54,494 nucleotides of DNA from Acinetobacter sp. UBA801 (GCA_002296655.1 DBIN01000060.1:1-54494); one strand, 5' to 3'. Counted from the first letter of the stretch, positions 43,372-54,450 are shown. A program made the numbers and translations. Notes: generated by a model not told the origin, from the letters alone.

Positions 43372-43806
43372 TTAGCTTGCAATATATTGTTGTAATTGTT
43401 CGATCAGTTTGCGTTGATCATCCATAGTCGCTTTCACTAAGTCACCAATCGACACCAAACCTACCAACTGTTCATCTTCAAGTACAGGCAAGTGACGTAA
43501 ATGATGGTCAGTAATTAAGTTCAAGCATTCTTTAACACTGGTGTTTTTGGTCACGGTCAGTACTTTAGCAGTCATAATTTCACTGACTGTCGTGCTTTTA
43601 GAGGTTCGTTCCATCAAAATAACTTTACGGGTGTAGTCACGCTCAGACAGAATACCAACCACATGATTGTTTTGATCGGTAACCACCAACGCACCAATGC
43701 CTTTGTCAGCCATTAAACTAATAGCTTCTAAAACCGTTGCTTCTGGGCGAATTGTGTAAATTTCGTGATGTGCTTTATCTTGTAAAACATGAATTACCTT
43801 GGTCAT
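43372..43806 (-). CDS. CBS-domain protein
   Basis: The 144-residue protein consists of two CBS domains, at about residues 5-65 (LEAISLMADKGIGALVVTD and GILSERDYTRKVI) and 75-135 (SVKECLNLITDHHLRHLPV and GLVSIGDLVKAT). Such pairs bind adenine nucleotides and act as regulators. It has no fused enzyme. It is convergent with trpB. Confidence 0.92.
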   Translation of the reverse strand: MTKVIHVLQDKAHHEIYTIRPEATVLEAISLMADKGIGALVVTDQNNHVVGILSERDYTRKVILMERTSKSTTVSEIMTAKVLTVTKNTSVKECLNLITDHHLRHLPVLEDEQLVGLVSIGDLVKATMDDQRKLIEQLQQYIAS

Positions 43807-43922
43807 ATTCTGTGTCCTGATTGTTGTTTATTGTTTGACTTTTAAAGTAACGTGAATTGTAAAAATTGCAAATACTTTAGCGTCACGATTGTATTTTTAC
43901 GTCAATTCTATTCCGGTTCTAT

Positions 43923-44297
43923 TTATGCAATATTTAACGCAGGTTCATTAAAAAAGAAATGCTTCATTTGTGAAGTGGTCAGTTTAATTTTTTGACTTGA
44001 CGAACCATACAAGGTTGGTATGACATTTAAACGAGTGAGCGTTGGTAATAAAGAAGTCTCGAAATCCTGCGCGGAAATTTTACGAGGACTGTATTGTGGC
44101 CAGTGTTTTGCCGCATATTTATGCGCTTGTACAGCATTTAACCAAAAAGGGAAAATATAATCATCGTGATCTGAACTCATTGCCCACCCTTGATGATATA
44201 AACCCCAAAGTACACCGCAGTACATCATTGATTTTAATAGTGTAACTTTAAGCAGGAAATCCCTTGGTAAAGGGTGGAGTTGGTTAATCTGATTCAT
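43923..44297 (-). CDS. DUF2750-family protein
   Basis: The 124-residue protein matches the DUF2750 pattern: VLWGLYHQGWAMSSDHDD, then FPFWLNAVQAHKYAAKHWPQY and a proline-rich LPTLTRL segment. ATG 44297 is chosen over a TTG at 44303. DUF2750 members are common small proteins of unknown function. The intergenic to the next gene upstream contains no feature I can name. Confidence 0.8.
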   Translation of the reverse strand: MNQINQLHPLPRDFLLKVTLLKSMMYCGVLWGLYHQGWAMSSDHDDYIFPFWLNAVQAHKYAAKHWPQYSPRKISAQDFETSLLPTLTRLNVIPTLYGSSSQKIKLTTSQMKHFFFNEPALNIA

Positions 44298-44420
44298 AAT
44301 CAAGCAAGGTTGTAAAATTTGGCTATATTGTAAAAAGAATAGATGAATATACCGTTTAAGCTTTGCTTAAAATCGTAAGTAAATATGTATTTATGGTTTA
44401 AATATCTAAATTAAGGGTCA

Positions 44421-44446
44421 AAAAAAACGCCACCTAAGTGACGTTT
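44421..44446 (-). terminator. terminator of the Sel1-like gene
   Basis: On the minus strand CGTCAC pairs with GTGGCG (one G-U pair) around a TTAG loop, followed by eight T. It is 3 bases from the gene's stop codon. Confidence 0.75.
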
Positions 44447-44448
44447 TA

Positions 44449-44682
44449 TTATGCTTGCATGGTGGCCATGTTTTGCCAGTATTGCGCTTTCAATGAATCA
44501 CGTTCAACACGGAAACCTTGATAATACAGTTCTGCCAAGAACATTGCTGCTTTACCATGTCCTGCACGTGCAGCTTCTTCGAGTTGTTTTACCGCATCTT
44601 GGAAGTTCATTTGTGAATGAATTGTGTTTACCGCATTTGCATAAACATGCTCTAAGTCATGGTGAGAGATCGTTTGAATCAT
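44449..44682 (-). CDS. small Sel1-like repeat protein
   Basis: The 77-residue protein is two helices long with a Sel1/TPR-type motif: LEEAARAGHGKAAMFLAELYYQG followed by VERDSLKAQYWQNMA (the A-M-F-L-A-x-L-Y-x-x-G core is typical of Sel1 repeats). It likely mediates protein contacts. A ribosome site AAGGAG lies upstream of the ATG at 44682. Transcription ends at a nearby terminator. Confidence 0.8.
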   Translation of the reverse strand: MIQTISHHDLEHVYANAVNTIHSQMNFQDAVKQLEEAARAGHGKAAMFLAELYYQGFRVERDSLKAQYWQNMATMQA

Positions 44683-44901
44683 ATTAAACTCCTTATTGTA
44701 ATTATGATTACTAATTTAAGCCTACCTTTTAGGCTTCATATCAATTTAACGCTTTATTGTTAAACTAATATTACAATTTGATTGAATTGTCAAATAATTA
44801 TCGGGGTTGATTAGCATATTTCAAGTTTACATGATTAAACATTGAACAAGTTTAATTTTGATTAAACTAAAGCTCTAAGCATGATAAAAAAGGAGAATAA
44901 C

Positions 44902-45261
44902 ATGACAAGATCCGTAGACGGATGTGCTTTTGATGTACCTCCATTGACTTCTCAAATTATTGAGTTGGCACATCATCACCGAAAAAAACTAGATGAGGCA
45001 ATTTTCCGTCGTGATATTCATTTAGGTGAATACTGCTTGGCGCAACGTAAACGTGTGGCTGATTTTGCAAAGACTTTAGAGCGAAGCGATCGTATAGAAT
45101 TTTATCGTAATTATGATGGTGAATTACTCCGTATCGCAGATGAAGATGAACTGCATCCTGCCGAAGCAGAGGGCGGTGTCAGTATATTTGCTATTTTCTT
45201 GGTGCTTGCAGTCATTGCATTGGTTTTATACTTTGCTGTCATTCGTGGCACCATTGGCTAA
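44902..45261 (+). CDS. hypothetical single-pass membrane protein
   Basis: The 119-residue protein has a helical charged N-terminal domain (residues 1-88: LTSQIIELAHHHRKKLDEAI, RRDIHLGEYCLAQRKRV) and one C-terminal transmembrane helix (about 94-115). AAGGAGAATAAC before the ATG at 44902 is a perfect ribosome site, so the upstream ATG at 44881 is not used. No family is recognised. A 13-bp terminator stem follows. Confidence 0.75.
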   Translation: MTRSVDGCAFDVPPLTSQIIELAHHHRKKLDEAIFRRDIHLGEYCLAQRKRVADFAKTLERSDRIEFYRNYDGELLRIADEDELHPAEAEGGVSIFAIFLVLAVIALVLYFAVIRGTIG

Positions 45262-45293
45262 AGCTGAATGCTTTGTAGAATTTGTAGAAAAAG

Positions 45294-45331
45294 GCTCAAT
45301 TTTTACCGTGACGATACAGTAAAAATTGAGC
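45294..45331 (+). terminator. long hairpin terminator after the membrane protein
   Basis: Bases 45294-45306 and 45319-45331 are perfectly complementary over 13 bp around a 12-base loop. The 3' flank TGTTTAACTT is a poor T-tract, so efficiency is uncertain. Confidence 0.6.
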
Positions 45332-45388
45332 TGTTTAACTTGTACAACTCACACGGGCATCCTACACTAAGGCGATTAGAGGTAGGTC

Positions 45389-45706
45389 ATGCACAACGCA
45401 ATTCAAAAAACGATTCAATTTATTTCTCAACTGAAACTCGAGCAAATTTATAATATTGTTGTGCTGAGTATCATTTTTATTATTTTAACTTTATCAAGTG
45501 TTGCGCTTTATCGCCCAGTTGGGGTGCAACAATTTCAAAATGTTGAGCGTTTGTCGCAACAATCTATGTATGCCAATACCCAAGACATGGCAGTGCGTTT
45601 ACTCAATCAACGTCCAATTCGTTATGTGCATTATTTAAAATTGATGCAGGCACATCAGATGGAGCAAGATCGGGCTCAACAACTTCCTGCCTTGGTGCAA
45701 GAATAA
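45389..45706 (+). CDS. small membrane protein overlapping the M16 gene
   Basis: The 105-residue product has one hydrophobic segment (residues 20-41) and a helical C-terminal domain rich in Gln. The last 104 bases overlap the 3' end of the convergent M16 peptidase gene in another frame. The gene is supported by a plausible composition and the GGTAGG-type site before the ATG at 45389. Antisense overlap could link its expression to that of the peptidase. Confidence 0.6.
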   Translation: MHNAIQKTIQFISQLKLEQIYNIVVLSIIFIILTLSSVALYRPVGVQQFQNVERLSQQSMYANTQDMAVRLLNQRPIRYVHYLKLMQAHQMEQDRAQQLPALVQE

Positions 45707-47243
45707 TTTTATCTATTGGCGTCGTTTTCATATTGCGCGGTGTCGGAGTTAAAGATATTGGCGCAAGTAAATTGTCCTGTAGCATTTTTTCCAATGCCGC
45801 TTTATCTAAATGTTCGCTCACAATCACCAAAGTTAAACGATCTGGGTGTAAATGTTTGCGAATCGCACGTTGCACATCCTTAGCGGTAATTTTCTCCACG
45901 CGTTCTGCATAATCACTTAAATAATTTGCAGGAAGCAGATAAAAACCGATGTGTCCAAGCTGGGCATTAATACTGGCATTGCTGCTGTATTGATTCGGAA
46001 AAGCACGAATTAAACCTGCTTTGGTTTCTTTTAATTGCTCCAAATTGATGGGCTGTTGCACAAATTGAATTAAGCTTTGGTGAGCGACCTGAATACTATC
46101 GAGTAACTGATCTTGGCGCGTAGAATAGCCTAAGCTAAATAAACCCGCTGCTTGGGTAAAACGAAACGAACTGCTTACACCGTAAGTGTAGCCACGTTTT
46201 ACTCGTAATTCTTTCATCAAAATAGAATTGAAACTGCTGCCACCCAGCATTTTATTGGCAATTTCCAAAGCCAAATAATCAGGATCATCGCGTGTGGTCG
46301 CAAGTTGCGCAATACTGACATGCGCTTGGTGTGAGCGATAGGGAATATGCTGGATGTTGAAATGTGTTGCAGGTGTAGGCTGTTGCAAAGCTGTTGCTGC
46401 AACACCTTGGGCAATATGTGCGCTGATGGTATTGGCAAGTTTTTCTGCTTCTTTTAAGGTCAATTTTCCTGTAATGGCAATATTCATATTTTGCGCGACC
46501 AAAAACTGATCTCTAAATTGTTGTAAGTGCGCTGGTTGAATCCGTTTGATGCTGGCATTGGTTCCCGTAATAGGTTCCGCATAGACATGTTGTCCGTAAA
46601 TTGCACGATATAAGCGAATATTCATTAAGCGACTTGGGTTTTCTTGCAGCTGCTTTTGTCCGATTTGTGTATTGCTTTGCACACGCTGGATATTGGAACG
46701 CTCAAAAGTCGAGTTTTTCAATATTTCCAGCATCATTTTGACTGCAGATTGCATTTTCTGCGGCTCAGACAGTGTTCTTAGCCGTACCACAAACATATCG
46801 CGGTACGCAGTGGCACTAAAACGTGCGCCTGTGGTTTCAAAAGCTGCGGCAATTTCTTCAGCCTTATAACGTTTAGTACCTTCATCCATGAGTTGAGCTG
46901 CCATATTAGCAACGCCAAATAAACCTTTTTCAATTTCTGCATCGCGGGCAGAACCTGCATTAAAAGTCAGTTGAATATCAACCATTGGTAAAGCAGGATT
47001 TTCGACAAATAAAGTGCGTACGTGTTGATGGTTTTTTAATTCATGCACTTGTGGAGCGCGAACATCGACCAATTCATTTACAGTATTTAAACTTTGTAGC
47101 AAGCTCAAAGATTGCAAAGGCGTACTTACATCTGTTTCAGCAAAATTATGGGCTGCTGTGGTGACAGTTTCCATTGTGAAGCCAGGAGAAGATAGGCCAA
47201 AACTCGTGCTTAAAATAAGCGTGCTGAATAGATGTTTTTTCAT
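45603..47243 (-). CDS. M16 peptidase-like protein, zinc-motif-lacking subunit
   Basis: The 546-residue protein has a signal peptide (MKKHLFSTLILSTSFGLSS), and M16-like domains. In place of HxxEH it has VANMAAQLMDEG, so it should not bind zinc. It keeps the R/Y pair in RVKRGYTYGVSSSFR that contacts substrates. It forms an operon with the catalytic partner upstream, the usual pairing in bacterial periplasmic M16 systems. ATG 47243 is chosen for the signal peptide. Confidence 0.88.
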   Translation of the reverse strand: MKKHLFSTLILSTSFGLSSPGFTMETVTTAAHNFAETDVSTPLQSLSLLQSLNTVNELVDVRAPQVHELKNHQHVRTLFVENPALPMVDIQLTFNAGSARDAEIEKGLFGVANMAAQLMDEGTKRYKAEEIAAAFETTGARFSATAYRDMFVVRLRTLSEPQKMQSAVKMMLEILKNSTFERSNIQRVQSNTQIGQKQLQENPSRLMNIRLYRAIYGQHVYAEPITGTNASIKRIQPAHLQQFRDQFLVAQNMNIAITGKLTLKEAEKLANTISAHIAQGVAATALQQPTPATHFNIQHIPYRSHQAHVSIAQLATTRDDPDYLALEIANKMLGGSSFNSILMKELRVKRGYTYGVSSSFRFTQAAGLFSLGYSTRQDQLLDSIQVAHQSLIQFVQQPINLEQLKETKAGLIRAFPNQYSSNASINAQLGHIGFYLLPANYLSDYAERVEKITAKDVQRAIRKHLHPDRLTLVIVSEHLDKAALEKMLQDNLLAPISLTPTPRNMKTTPIDKIILAPRQEVVEPDLAPSDVPASILNNAHNELDVD

Positions 47244-47255
47244 GGAAATCACAGT

Positions 47256-48605
47256 TTAAGGTGTTGTGCTTTGAGGTAATAAATACAAGGTGCTAAGTCT
47301 GTCTTTGTTAAAGTAACTTTGCGCAACACGTTGAAGGTCTTGGGAGGTAATGGCTTGCAGGTGTTGTGGTAAAACATCGATTAAACGGTGACTGAATCCA
47401 TTGACTTCCAAATTGCCAATGGTTCGGGCTTGTTCTGCCAAATCATCCTGACTATAAATCCAATTGGCAACAAATTGAGTCACCACGCGTTCAATATCAC
47501 TTGCATTGATCAAATCCTGTTTCAGCATATCCACTTCGTTTTGAATTGCGGCCTGTGCTTCGCTTAATGCTACACCAGCTGCAGGCAATGCCGAAATACT
47601 AAACAAACTGTCCCCACGTTGATAGGGATCATAACTGACACTGACTGAGCTAAGAATCTTATTGTTTCTGACCAGACGTTGTTCTAAACGTGAAGTAATT
47701 CCACTGTCTAACAGATGTTTGATGATGGTGAGTGCAAAGGCATCTTGAGGATTTTTAGCTGTTGCCAATGAACCGACATTCCAAGCCATATATAAATTAG
47801 GAACTTGCACAGCAGCAGACAATTCCATGTGCCGATAGCCTAAGTGTTCAAATTCCAACACATCATTACGCGGTGGTGTGGGTGCTTTAGGAATATCTCC
47901 AAAATACTTTTGGATTTGCAACAATGCGCCTTGATGATCTACATTACCCACAATCACTAAAATAGCATTATTCGGTCGATACCATTTTTTGTACCATGTC
48001 TGTACATCTTGCAGCTGAATACTTTGCAGGTTTTTCATGTGCCCAATAATGGGTTGTCGATAATGGCTGCTTGGGTAGGCAATCCATTTAAAGCGTTCAA
48101 AAGCCAAAGCCCGCGGATTATCATCGGTACGTTGCCGCCGTTCTTCCATCACCACCTTAATTTCAGGCTCAAAGTCTTGTTGACGAAGCAACAAATTACT
48201 CATTCTGTCTGCTTCTAATTCTAAAGCCAGCGGCAAATAAGTTTTGGGGTAAAGCTGATAATAATTGGTGTAATTGGTAAAGGTCGCTGCATTGATACTG
48301 CCACCATAAATACGACTTAAACGGGTAAACTCATCATTCGGCACTTTGGCTGTGCCTTTGAACATCATGTGTTCAAGTACGTGTGAAATGCCAAGAGTAT
48401 TTCCCGACTCATCGCTACTGCCTACTTTGTACCAAATTTGTGTCATCACCATTGGAGAACGATGGTCTTCACGAATAATGACTTTTAAACCATTGCTGAG
48501 CGTGGTTTCATAGGTGTTATTCATAGCTATAACTTCTGCATAGCTAATCGAAGCCGTTAAACTTAAACACAACGCATAAACAGAATTCATTGAAATTTGG
48601 AACAT
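47256..48605 (-). CDS. M16 zinc metallopeptidase, catalytic subunit
   Basis: The 449-residue pitrilysin-family protein has the inverted zinc motif HVLEH with distal Glu in LELEADRM, 70-odd residues on. It starts with a signal peptide (MFQISMNSVYALCLSLTASI, cleaved after SYA) and should degrade peptides in the periplasm. It is followed after 12 bases by the zinc-motif-lacking subunit. Start: ATG 48605 rather than TTG 48611. Confidence 0.92.
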   Translation of the reverse strand: MFQISMNSVYALCLSLTASISYAEVIAMNNTYETTLSNGLKVIIREDHRSPMVMTQIWYKVGSSDESGNTLGISHVLEHMMFKGTAKVPNDEFTRLSRIYGGSINAATFTNYTNYYQLYPKTYLPLALELEADRMSNLLLRQQDFEPEIKVVMEERRQRTDDNPRALAFERFKWIAYPSSHYRQPIIGHMKNLQSIQLQDVQTWYKKWYRPNNAILVIVGNVDHQGALLQIQKYFGDIPKAPTPPRNDVLEFEHLGYRHMELSAAVQVPNLYMAWNVGSLATAKNPQDAFALTIIKHLLDSGITSRLEQRLVRNNKILSSVSVSYDPYQRGDSLFSISALPAAGVALSEAQAAIQNEVDMLKQDLINASDIERVVTQFVANWIYSQDDLAEQARTIGNLEVNGFSHRLIDVLPQHLQAITSQDLQRVAQSYFNKDRLSTLYLLPQSTTP

Positions 48606-48776
48606 AAGCAAGTGGATATCAATCGTTATCGGCTTATCTTTTAGAAATTAAAACGGAAAGGCAAGGATTGCTGTGGGTATTTTTTGTATGCGGCTATGTA
48701 GTTGGAAGACGAGGTAAAAGTAATTGGTTTATGTTAGAATCCGATTTTTTAACGCAATGCTTTTCAAGGATTCGGC

Positions 48777-49883
48777 ATGCAACAGCAATCTAATGGGCAA
48801 AATAAATTTTTGATTGATGCTGATATCGGAGATGATGATGTCACATTACCGAATTTACCAGCGGTAAATGTTCCGATTGTTGAAACAACACCTTTACAAC
48901 AAGCAGAAATGTCTGAACCTGCTGCTGAAACATCATCAAACACAGACGCAGCTGCGAAAGGTGGTTTCTTTAGTCGCATGAAAGAAGGGTTAACCAAAAC
49001 CCGTAAAAACTTTGCCGATGGCATGGTGAATATTCTGATTGGCGGTAAAGAAATTGATGATGAATTATTAGAAGAAGTCGAAGAACAACTTTTGGTTGCA
49101 GATATTGGTGTAGATGCAACGAAAACTATTATTGCCAATTTGACTGAGCGTACTGCGCGTGGTGACTTAATTTATTCGCATTCTTTATATAAGGCTTTGC
49201 AAGAAGAATTAGTGGCTTTGCTTGTGCCACGCGTAAAACCTTTACATATTGATGCCAATAAAACTCCTTATGTGATTTTAGTCGTGGGTGTGAATGGTGT
49301 AGGTAAAACCACAACCATTGGCAAGTTAGCAAAACGCTTACAGGGTGAAGGTAAAAAAGTCATGCTGGCAGCAGGAGATACTTTCCGTGCTGCAGCGACA
49401 GAACAATTGCAAATCTGGGGCGAGCGTAACGATGTTGCTGTTGTAGCACAAGGTCACGGTGCAGACAGTGCTTCTGTTATTTTTGATGCGTTTGAAAGTG
49501 CGCGTGCCAAAGGCATTGATGTGCTAATTGCAGATACAGCAGGACGTTTGCATAACAAAAGCAACCTAATGCAAGAGTTGACTAAAGTTAAGCGTGTAAT
49601 GCAAAAAATTGATGCAACCGCACCGCATGAAGTGATGTTAGTGGTGGATGCAGGCACAGGTCAAAATGCGATTAACCAAGTTGAAATGTTTGATGAGGCT
49701 GTTGGTTTGACAGGAATCACTATCACTAAATTAGACGGTACTGCAAAAGGTGGCGTCTTATTTAACATTGCAAGTCGTACCCACGTGCCAATTCGCTTTA
49801 TTGGTGTGGGTGAAAAAATTGATGATTTACGTCCATTCTCGGCAAAGGCTTTTGTTGCAGCACTGTTTGAAACTGAAAAATGA
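48777..49883 (+). CDS. ftsY: signal recognition particle receptor FtsY
   Basis: The 368-residue GTPase delivers ribosome-nascent chain complexes to the Sec machinery. After an acidic variable A region of about 65 residues come the N domain and the G domain with GVNGVGKTTTIGKLA, DTFRAAATEQL, DTAGRLHNK and TKLDGTAKGG. AAGGA is 6 bases before the ATG. Confidence 0.97.
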   Translation: MQQQSNGQNKFLIDADIGDDDVTLPNLPAVNVPIVETTPLQQAEMSEPAAETSSNTDAAAKGGFFSRMKEGLTKTRKNFADGMVNILIGGKEIDDELLEEVEEQLLVADIGVDATKTIIANLTERTARGDLIYSHSLYKALQEELVALLVPRVKPLHIDANKTPYVILVVGVNGVGKTTTIGKLAKRLQGEGKKVMLAAGDTFRAAATEQLQIWGERNDVAVVAQGHGADSASVIFDAFESARAKGIDVLIADTAGRLHNKSNLMQELTKVKRVMQKIDATAPHEVMLVVDAGTGQNAINQVEMFDEAVGLTGITITKLDGTAKGGVLFNIASRTHVPIRFIGVGEKIDDLRPFSAKAFVAALFETEK

Positions 49884-49920
49884 TTTTTTAACTAAGAATA
49901 TAAAATGCTGTAAGTTTCAC

Positions 49921-49954
49921 ACAAACTCCGCAAAATGCGGAGTTTGTTGTTTTT
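49921..49954 (+). terminator. terminator of ftsY
   Basis: ACAAACTCCGC and GCGGAGTTTGT form an 11-bp stem around AAAAT, followed by TGTTTTT. Confidence 0.9.
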
Positions 49955-50076
49955 AGTGGGTTTGAGTGTTGTAAAAAGCAACAGCTAAAAATACAAATGC
50001 GAATAAAACCATATCTGTTTATATAGAATAAGAAAAATATTAAATTGATTTCGATTGATTTTTAGGGCAAGTCAAA

Positions 50077-50763
50077 ATGTCAATTTTAAATAAAATTAAT
50101 CATATGCTTACAGCAGATATCACGAAAGACTTTAAGCTTAAGAAAAAGTCTAACCATGATGCAAATGAACTGACTTTCATCGATCAATTAAAAAAGCGCC
50201 GTAGTGTTTATGCTTTAGGAAAACGCACTCATTTTAGCCAAACGTATAAGACAGAGCTTATTCAGGAAGCTGTGCGTAGCTGTCCATCAGCACATCATTC
50301 AGAAAGTACGCGCGTGGTTATTTTATTTTCTGAACCACATAAAAAATTTTGGAATTTAGTACTGGAAGTACAACGCCAGTTTGTACCAGATCAGGTTTTT
50401 GCAGGTACGAAAATAAAAATTGAACAATGTGCAGCAGCTTTTGGCACGGTATTGTTCTATGAAGATCAACAAGTGATTCGTCAATTGCAAAAGAAAATTC
50501 CATTTAATGCTGCAGAATTTCCAATTTGGTCGGAGCAAACTTCAGGCATGGCGCAATTTGCGGTGTGGACAGCATTGGCAGATTCAGGCGTGGGTGCATC
50601 TTTACAACATTATAATCCAAGCATAGATCGTGCTGTGGCGGAGCATTTTGATATTCCAGATACATGGCTATTACGCTCACAACTTGTTTTTGGATCAATT
50701 GAAGAAGAAGTAACCGAACGGAGTCATACACACTATCAAAATCAATTTAAAGTTTATGGCTAA
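50077..50763 (+). CDS. nitroreductase-family protein (paralogue 1)
   Basis: The 228-residue protein is of the nitroreductase/Frm2-like type, with FLEXIBLE N-terminal extension of about 25 residues before FIDQLKKRRSVYALGKRT. Conserved parts are CPSAHHSESTRVVILF, WSEQTSGMAQFAVWTALADSG and SLQHYNPSIDRAV. It should bind FMN and reduce an unknown substrate. It is about 50 percent like its neighbour at 51025 by eye, so the two are products of a tandem duplication. Confidence 0.85.
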   Translation: MSILNKINHMLTADITKDFKLKKKSNHDANELTFIDQLKKRRSVYALGKRTHFSQTYKTELIQEAVRSCPSAHHSESTRVVILFSEPHKKFWNLVLEVQRQFVPDQVFAGTKIKIEQCAAAFGTVLFYEDQQVIRQLQKKIPFNAAEFPIWSEQTSGMAQFAVWTALADSGVGASLQHYNPSIDRAVAEHFDIPDTWLLRSQLVFGSIEEEVTERSHTHYQNQFKVYG

Positions 50764-50925
50764 ATAAAAGCGTTAAAAGATTAGACAAACAGGTTTCTAA
50801 TTACGCGCTACAAAAAGTGAATCGCGGTATGTTTGTATTGCAAAAGACTTTATCCGTAGAATAAAAGTATATAGATGCAGTCACATACATTTGTCACCTT
50901 ATGAAACTATAATCGTTCTATACAT

Positions 50926-50947
50926 AAAACACACTGTCGTGTTTTTT
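50926..50947 (+). terminator. terminator-like hairpin between the nitroreductase genes
   Basis: AAAACAC and GTGTTTT form a 7-bp stem around ACTGTC, followed by TT. The rest of 50764-51024 is AT-rich with probable promoter elements for the second gene. Confidence 0.5.
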
Positions 50948-51024
50948 GTAATGTTTATGCTGAATAAAAGGCGTAAAATCGCTGTATAAATCGATTTCTA
51001 AAAATTCTGCAGAGGAATTAAAAA

Positions 51025-51618
51025 ATGTCATTTTTGAATCAATTAGAAAAACGCCGTTCAATCTATGCGCTTGGTAAAAATGTTCCTGTAGATCAGGCAA
51101 CTATTGAAAGCACGATCAAACAAGCAGTTCGTTTAAGCCCATCTTCATTTAACTCGCAAACTTCGCGTGTTGTGACTTTATACGGTGCATCGCATACACA
51201 ATTCTGGAACATCGTTTTAGAAACTTTACGTAAAATGGTTCCTGCAGACGCATTCGCAAACACAGAAGCAAAAATTAACAGCTTTAGTGCAGGTTTTGGT
51301 ACAGCATTATTTTTTGAAGATCAGGATGTTGTAAAAGGTTTACAAGAACAATTCCCGCTCTATGCAGACAACTTCCCAGTATGGTCAGAGCATTCAACAG
51401 GGATTGCACAATTCGCAGCGTGGACAGCGTTATCTGAAATCAATGTAGGAGCATCATTACAGCACTATAACCCAATCGTAGATGAAGAAGTTGCTCAAAC
51501 TTATGACATTCCAGCAAACTGGAAACTACGTGCGCAATTGGTGTTTGGTTCAATTGAAGCACCTGCTGGTGAAAAAACATTTATGGATGATGCAGAACGT
51601 TTCAAAAGCTTTAACTAA
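51025..51618 (+). CDS. nitroreductase-family protein (paralogue 2)
   Basis: The 197-residue protein starts MSFLNQLEKRRSIYALGKNV, lacking the extension of its neighbour. It has SPSSFNSQTSRVVTLYG, NTEAKINSFSAGFGTALFFED and SLQHYNPIVDEEVA. Members of this group are FMN-dependent oxidoreductases used in fatty-acid-linked regulation and nitro compound reduction. AGAGGA precedes the ATG. A strong terminator follows. Confidence 0.9.
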   Translation: MSFLNQLEKRRSIYALGKNVPVDQATIESTIKQAVRLSPSSFNSQTSRVVTLYGASHTQFWNIVLETLRKMVPADAFANTEAKINSFSAGFGTALFFEDQDVVKGLQEQFPLYADNFPVWSEHSTGIAQFAAWTALSEINVGASLQHYNPIVDEEVAQTYDIPANWKLRAQLVFGSIEAPAGEKTFMDDAERFKSFN

Positions 51619-51644
51619 GCTTCAGCAATACATGCTGTACAGAC

Positions 51645-51678
51645 AAAAAAGTAGGATGATGATTCATCCTACTTTTTT
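51645..51678 (+). terminator. terminator of the second nitroreductase gene
   Basis: A 15-bp stem (AAAAAAGTAGGATGA against TCATCCTACTTTTTT) around a TGAT loop ends in a T-tract. Confidence 0.9.
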
Positions 51679-51814
51679 GTTGTTAGGGGGGTAATGATGT
51701 GTCTTACGGCTTTCTTATTTATGTGAAAATTCTTAAACCTATAAACTGTCATAAAACTGTCATTTATACATTGCATAGTGCAATCAAACTTTAATAAATG
51801 ATACAGAGTGAAAT

Positions 51815-52480
51815 ATGGCATTTAAATTAGGCGTAGCAGCTATTGCATTAATGGCTAGCAGTTCAGCATTTTCAGCAGTAACCATTTCAGTGCCAGAAGA
51901 AATTAAATTGCTCGCTGTAAATGATCAAGAAATTCGTTCTGGTTTATTCAGTTCTGCACAGCAAGTGAAAGTTAATGCGGGTGAAAATGTCATTAACTTG
52001 CGCTATCAACAATATTTTGAACATCATAATGGTGCTCACGATATTTTAAAATCGGGCGTAATTACACTCAAAACCCCGATTCTTCAAGATGGCGAAAACT
52101 ATCGACTCGCTTTGGTAAATCCACCTAAAGATTTCGATGCTGCAAAAGAATTTAAAGATCAACCTAGCATTGGCTTATATAATCAAAAGAATCAATTGCT
52201 AGTACAACAAACAGGTGCCAAAGCAAGTTCAACTGGTTGGTTAATCGGTAGCTTACGCAATAAAACAGTAGATACAACTCAAAACAGTGCAACAGTAAAT
52301 CAGCCAGCGGCAGTTTATACGGCGGCGGCAGTGTTGCCATCTGAGAAAACTACTTCAGTAACATTGCATACTCAAAAGCAAACACAGGGCAAAGAGCAAC
52401 AATTGATTCAATTGTGGCAACAAGCCAGTAAAGCAGAACGACAAAAATTTATGTCTTGGCTTGCAGAACAAGTCAACTAA
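51815..52480 (+). CDS. DUF2057 (YccT-like) secreted protein
   Basis: The 221-residue protein has a signal peptide ending ASSSAFSA before VTISVPEEIKLLAVND, the opening of the DUF2057/YccT family. Other family marks are VINLRYQQYFEHHNG and the loop LVNPPKDFDAAKEF. The C-terminus (residues 150-221) is Gln-rich and less ordered. YccT (CsgI) is known to affect curli in enterobacteria; the role in Acinetobacter is unknown. Confidence 0.88.
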   Translation: MAFKLGVAAIALMASSSAFSAVTISVPEEIKLLAVNDQEIRSGLFSSAQQVKVNAGENVINLRYQQYFEHHNGAHDILKSGVITLKTPILQDGENYRLALVNPPKDFDAAKEFKDQPSIGLYNQKNQLLVQQTGAKASSTGWLIGSLRNKTVDTTQNSATVNQPAAVYTAAAVLPSEKTTSVTLHTQKQTQGKEQQLIQLWQQASKAERQKFMSWLAEQVN

Positions 52481-52490
52481 TCTAGATTTG

Positions 52491-52523
52491 CAACCTGCTC
52501 AATTGAGCTGGTTGTTTTTTTTT
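52491..52523 (+). terminator. terminator of the DUF2057 gene
   Basis: CAACCTGCTC and GAGCTGGTTG form a stem with one mismatched T-T, around AATT, followed by nine T. Confidence 0.85.
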
Positions 52524-52653
52524 GTTTAAAAAGGATTTATTCAAAAAACCAATCTGATAAAGTGTAAAAAAAGACGAATTATAAGAAAAATATGAAATAC
52601 GCTTAAAACTTAGGCGGATGATACTTTTTTTGAAAAAAAACTAAAAATACATA

Positions 52654-52681
52654 TTGCGTCTATTCAAAAACTGTATAGAAT
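52654..52681 (+). promoter_or_regulatory. candidate rRNA operon promoter
   Basis: TTGCGT (52654-52659) and TAGAAT (52676-52681) are 16 bases apart, preceded by long A and T tracts that resemble an UP element (52620-52650). It lies 233 bases before the 16S start. Bases 52524-52619 hold no gene. A hairpin GTCACTT/AAGTGAC at 52884-52903 lies in the leader and may belong to the pre-16S processing region. Confidence 0.55.
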
Positions 52682-52913
52682 ACCCAACACACCAACGCAG
52701 TGTTGATTGAGTTGGTGCTGTTATTGATGAAATAACAGAAAATCATTAAGAGATTATGAAGAACAACTTGTGTGGATTTTTACTGGTTGATTGATCGAAA
52801 TTATTTTCATTAATTGATTGGTTTAAATTACTCGAAGTTTATTTGAGCGAAATTTAAGTCAGAAAATTGATGAGCCAGATTTGGTCACTTCGAATAAAGT
52901 GACAAAATGATTT

Positions 52914-54450
<1,537 letters not shown>

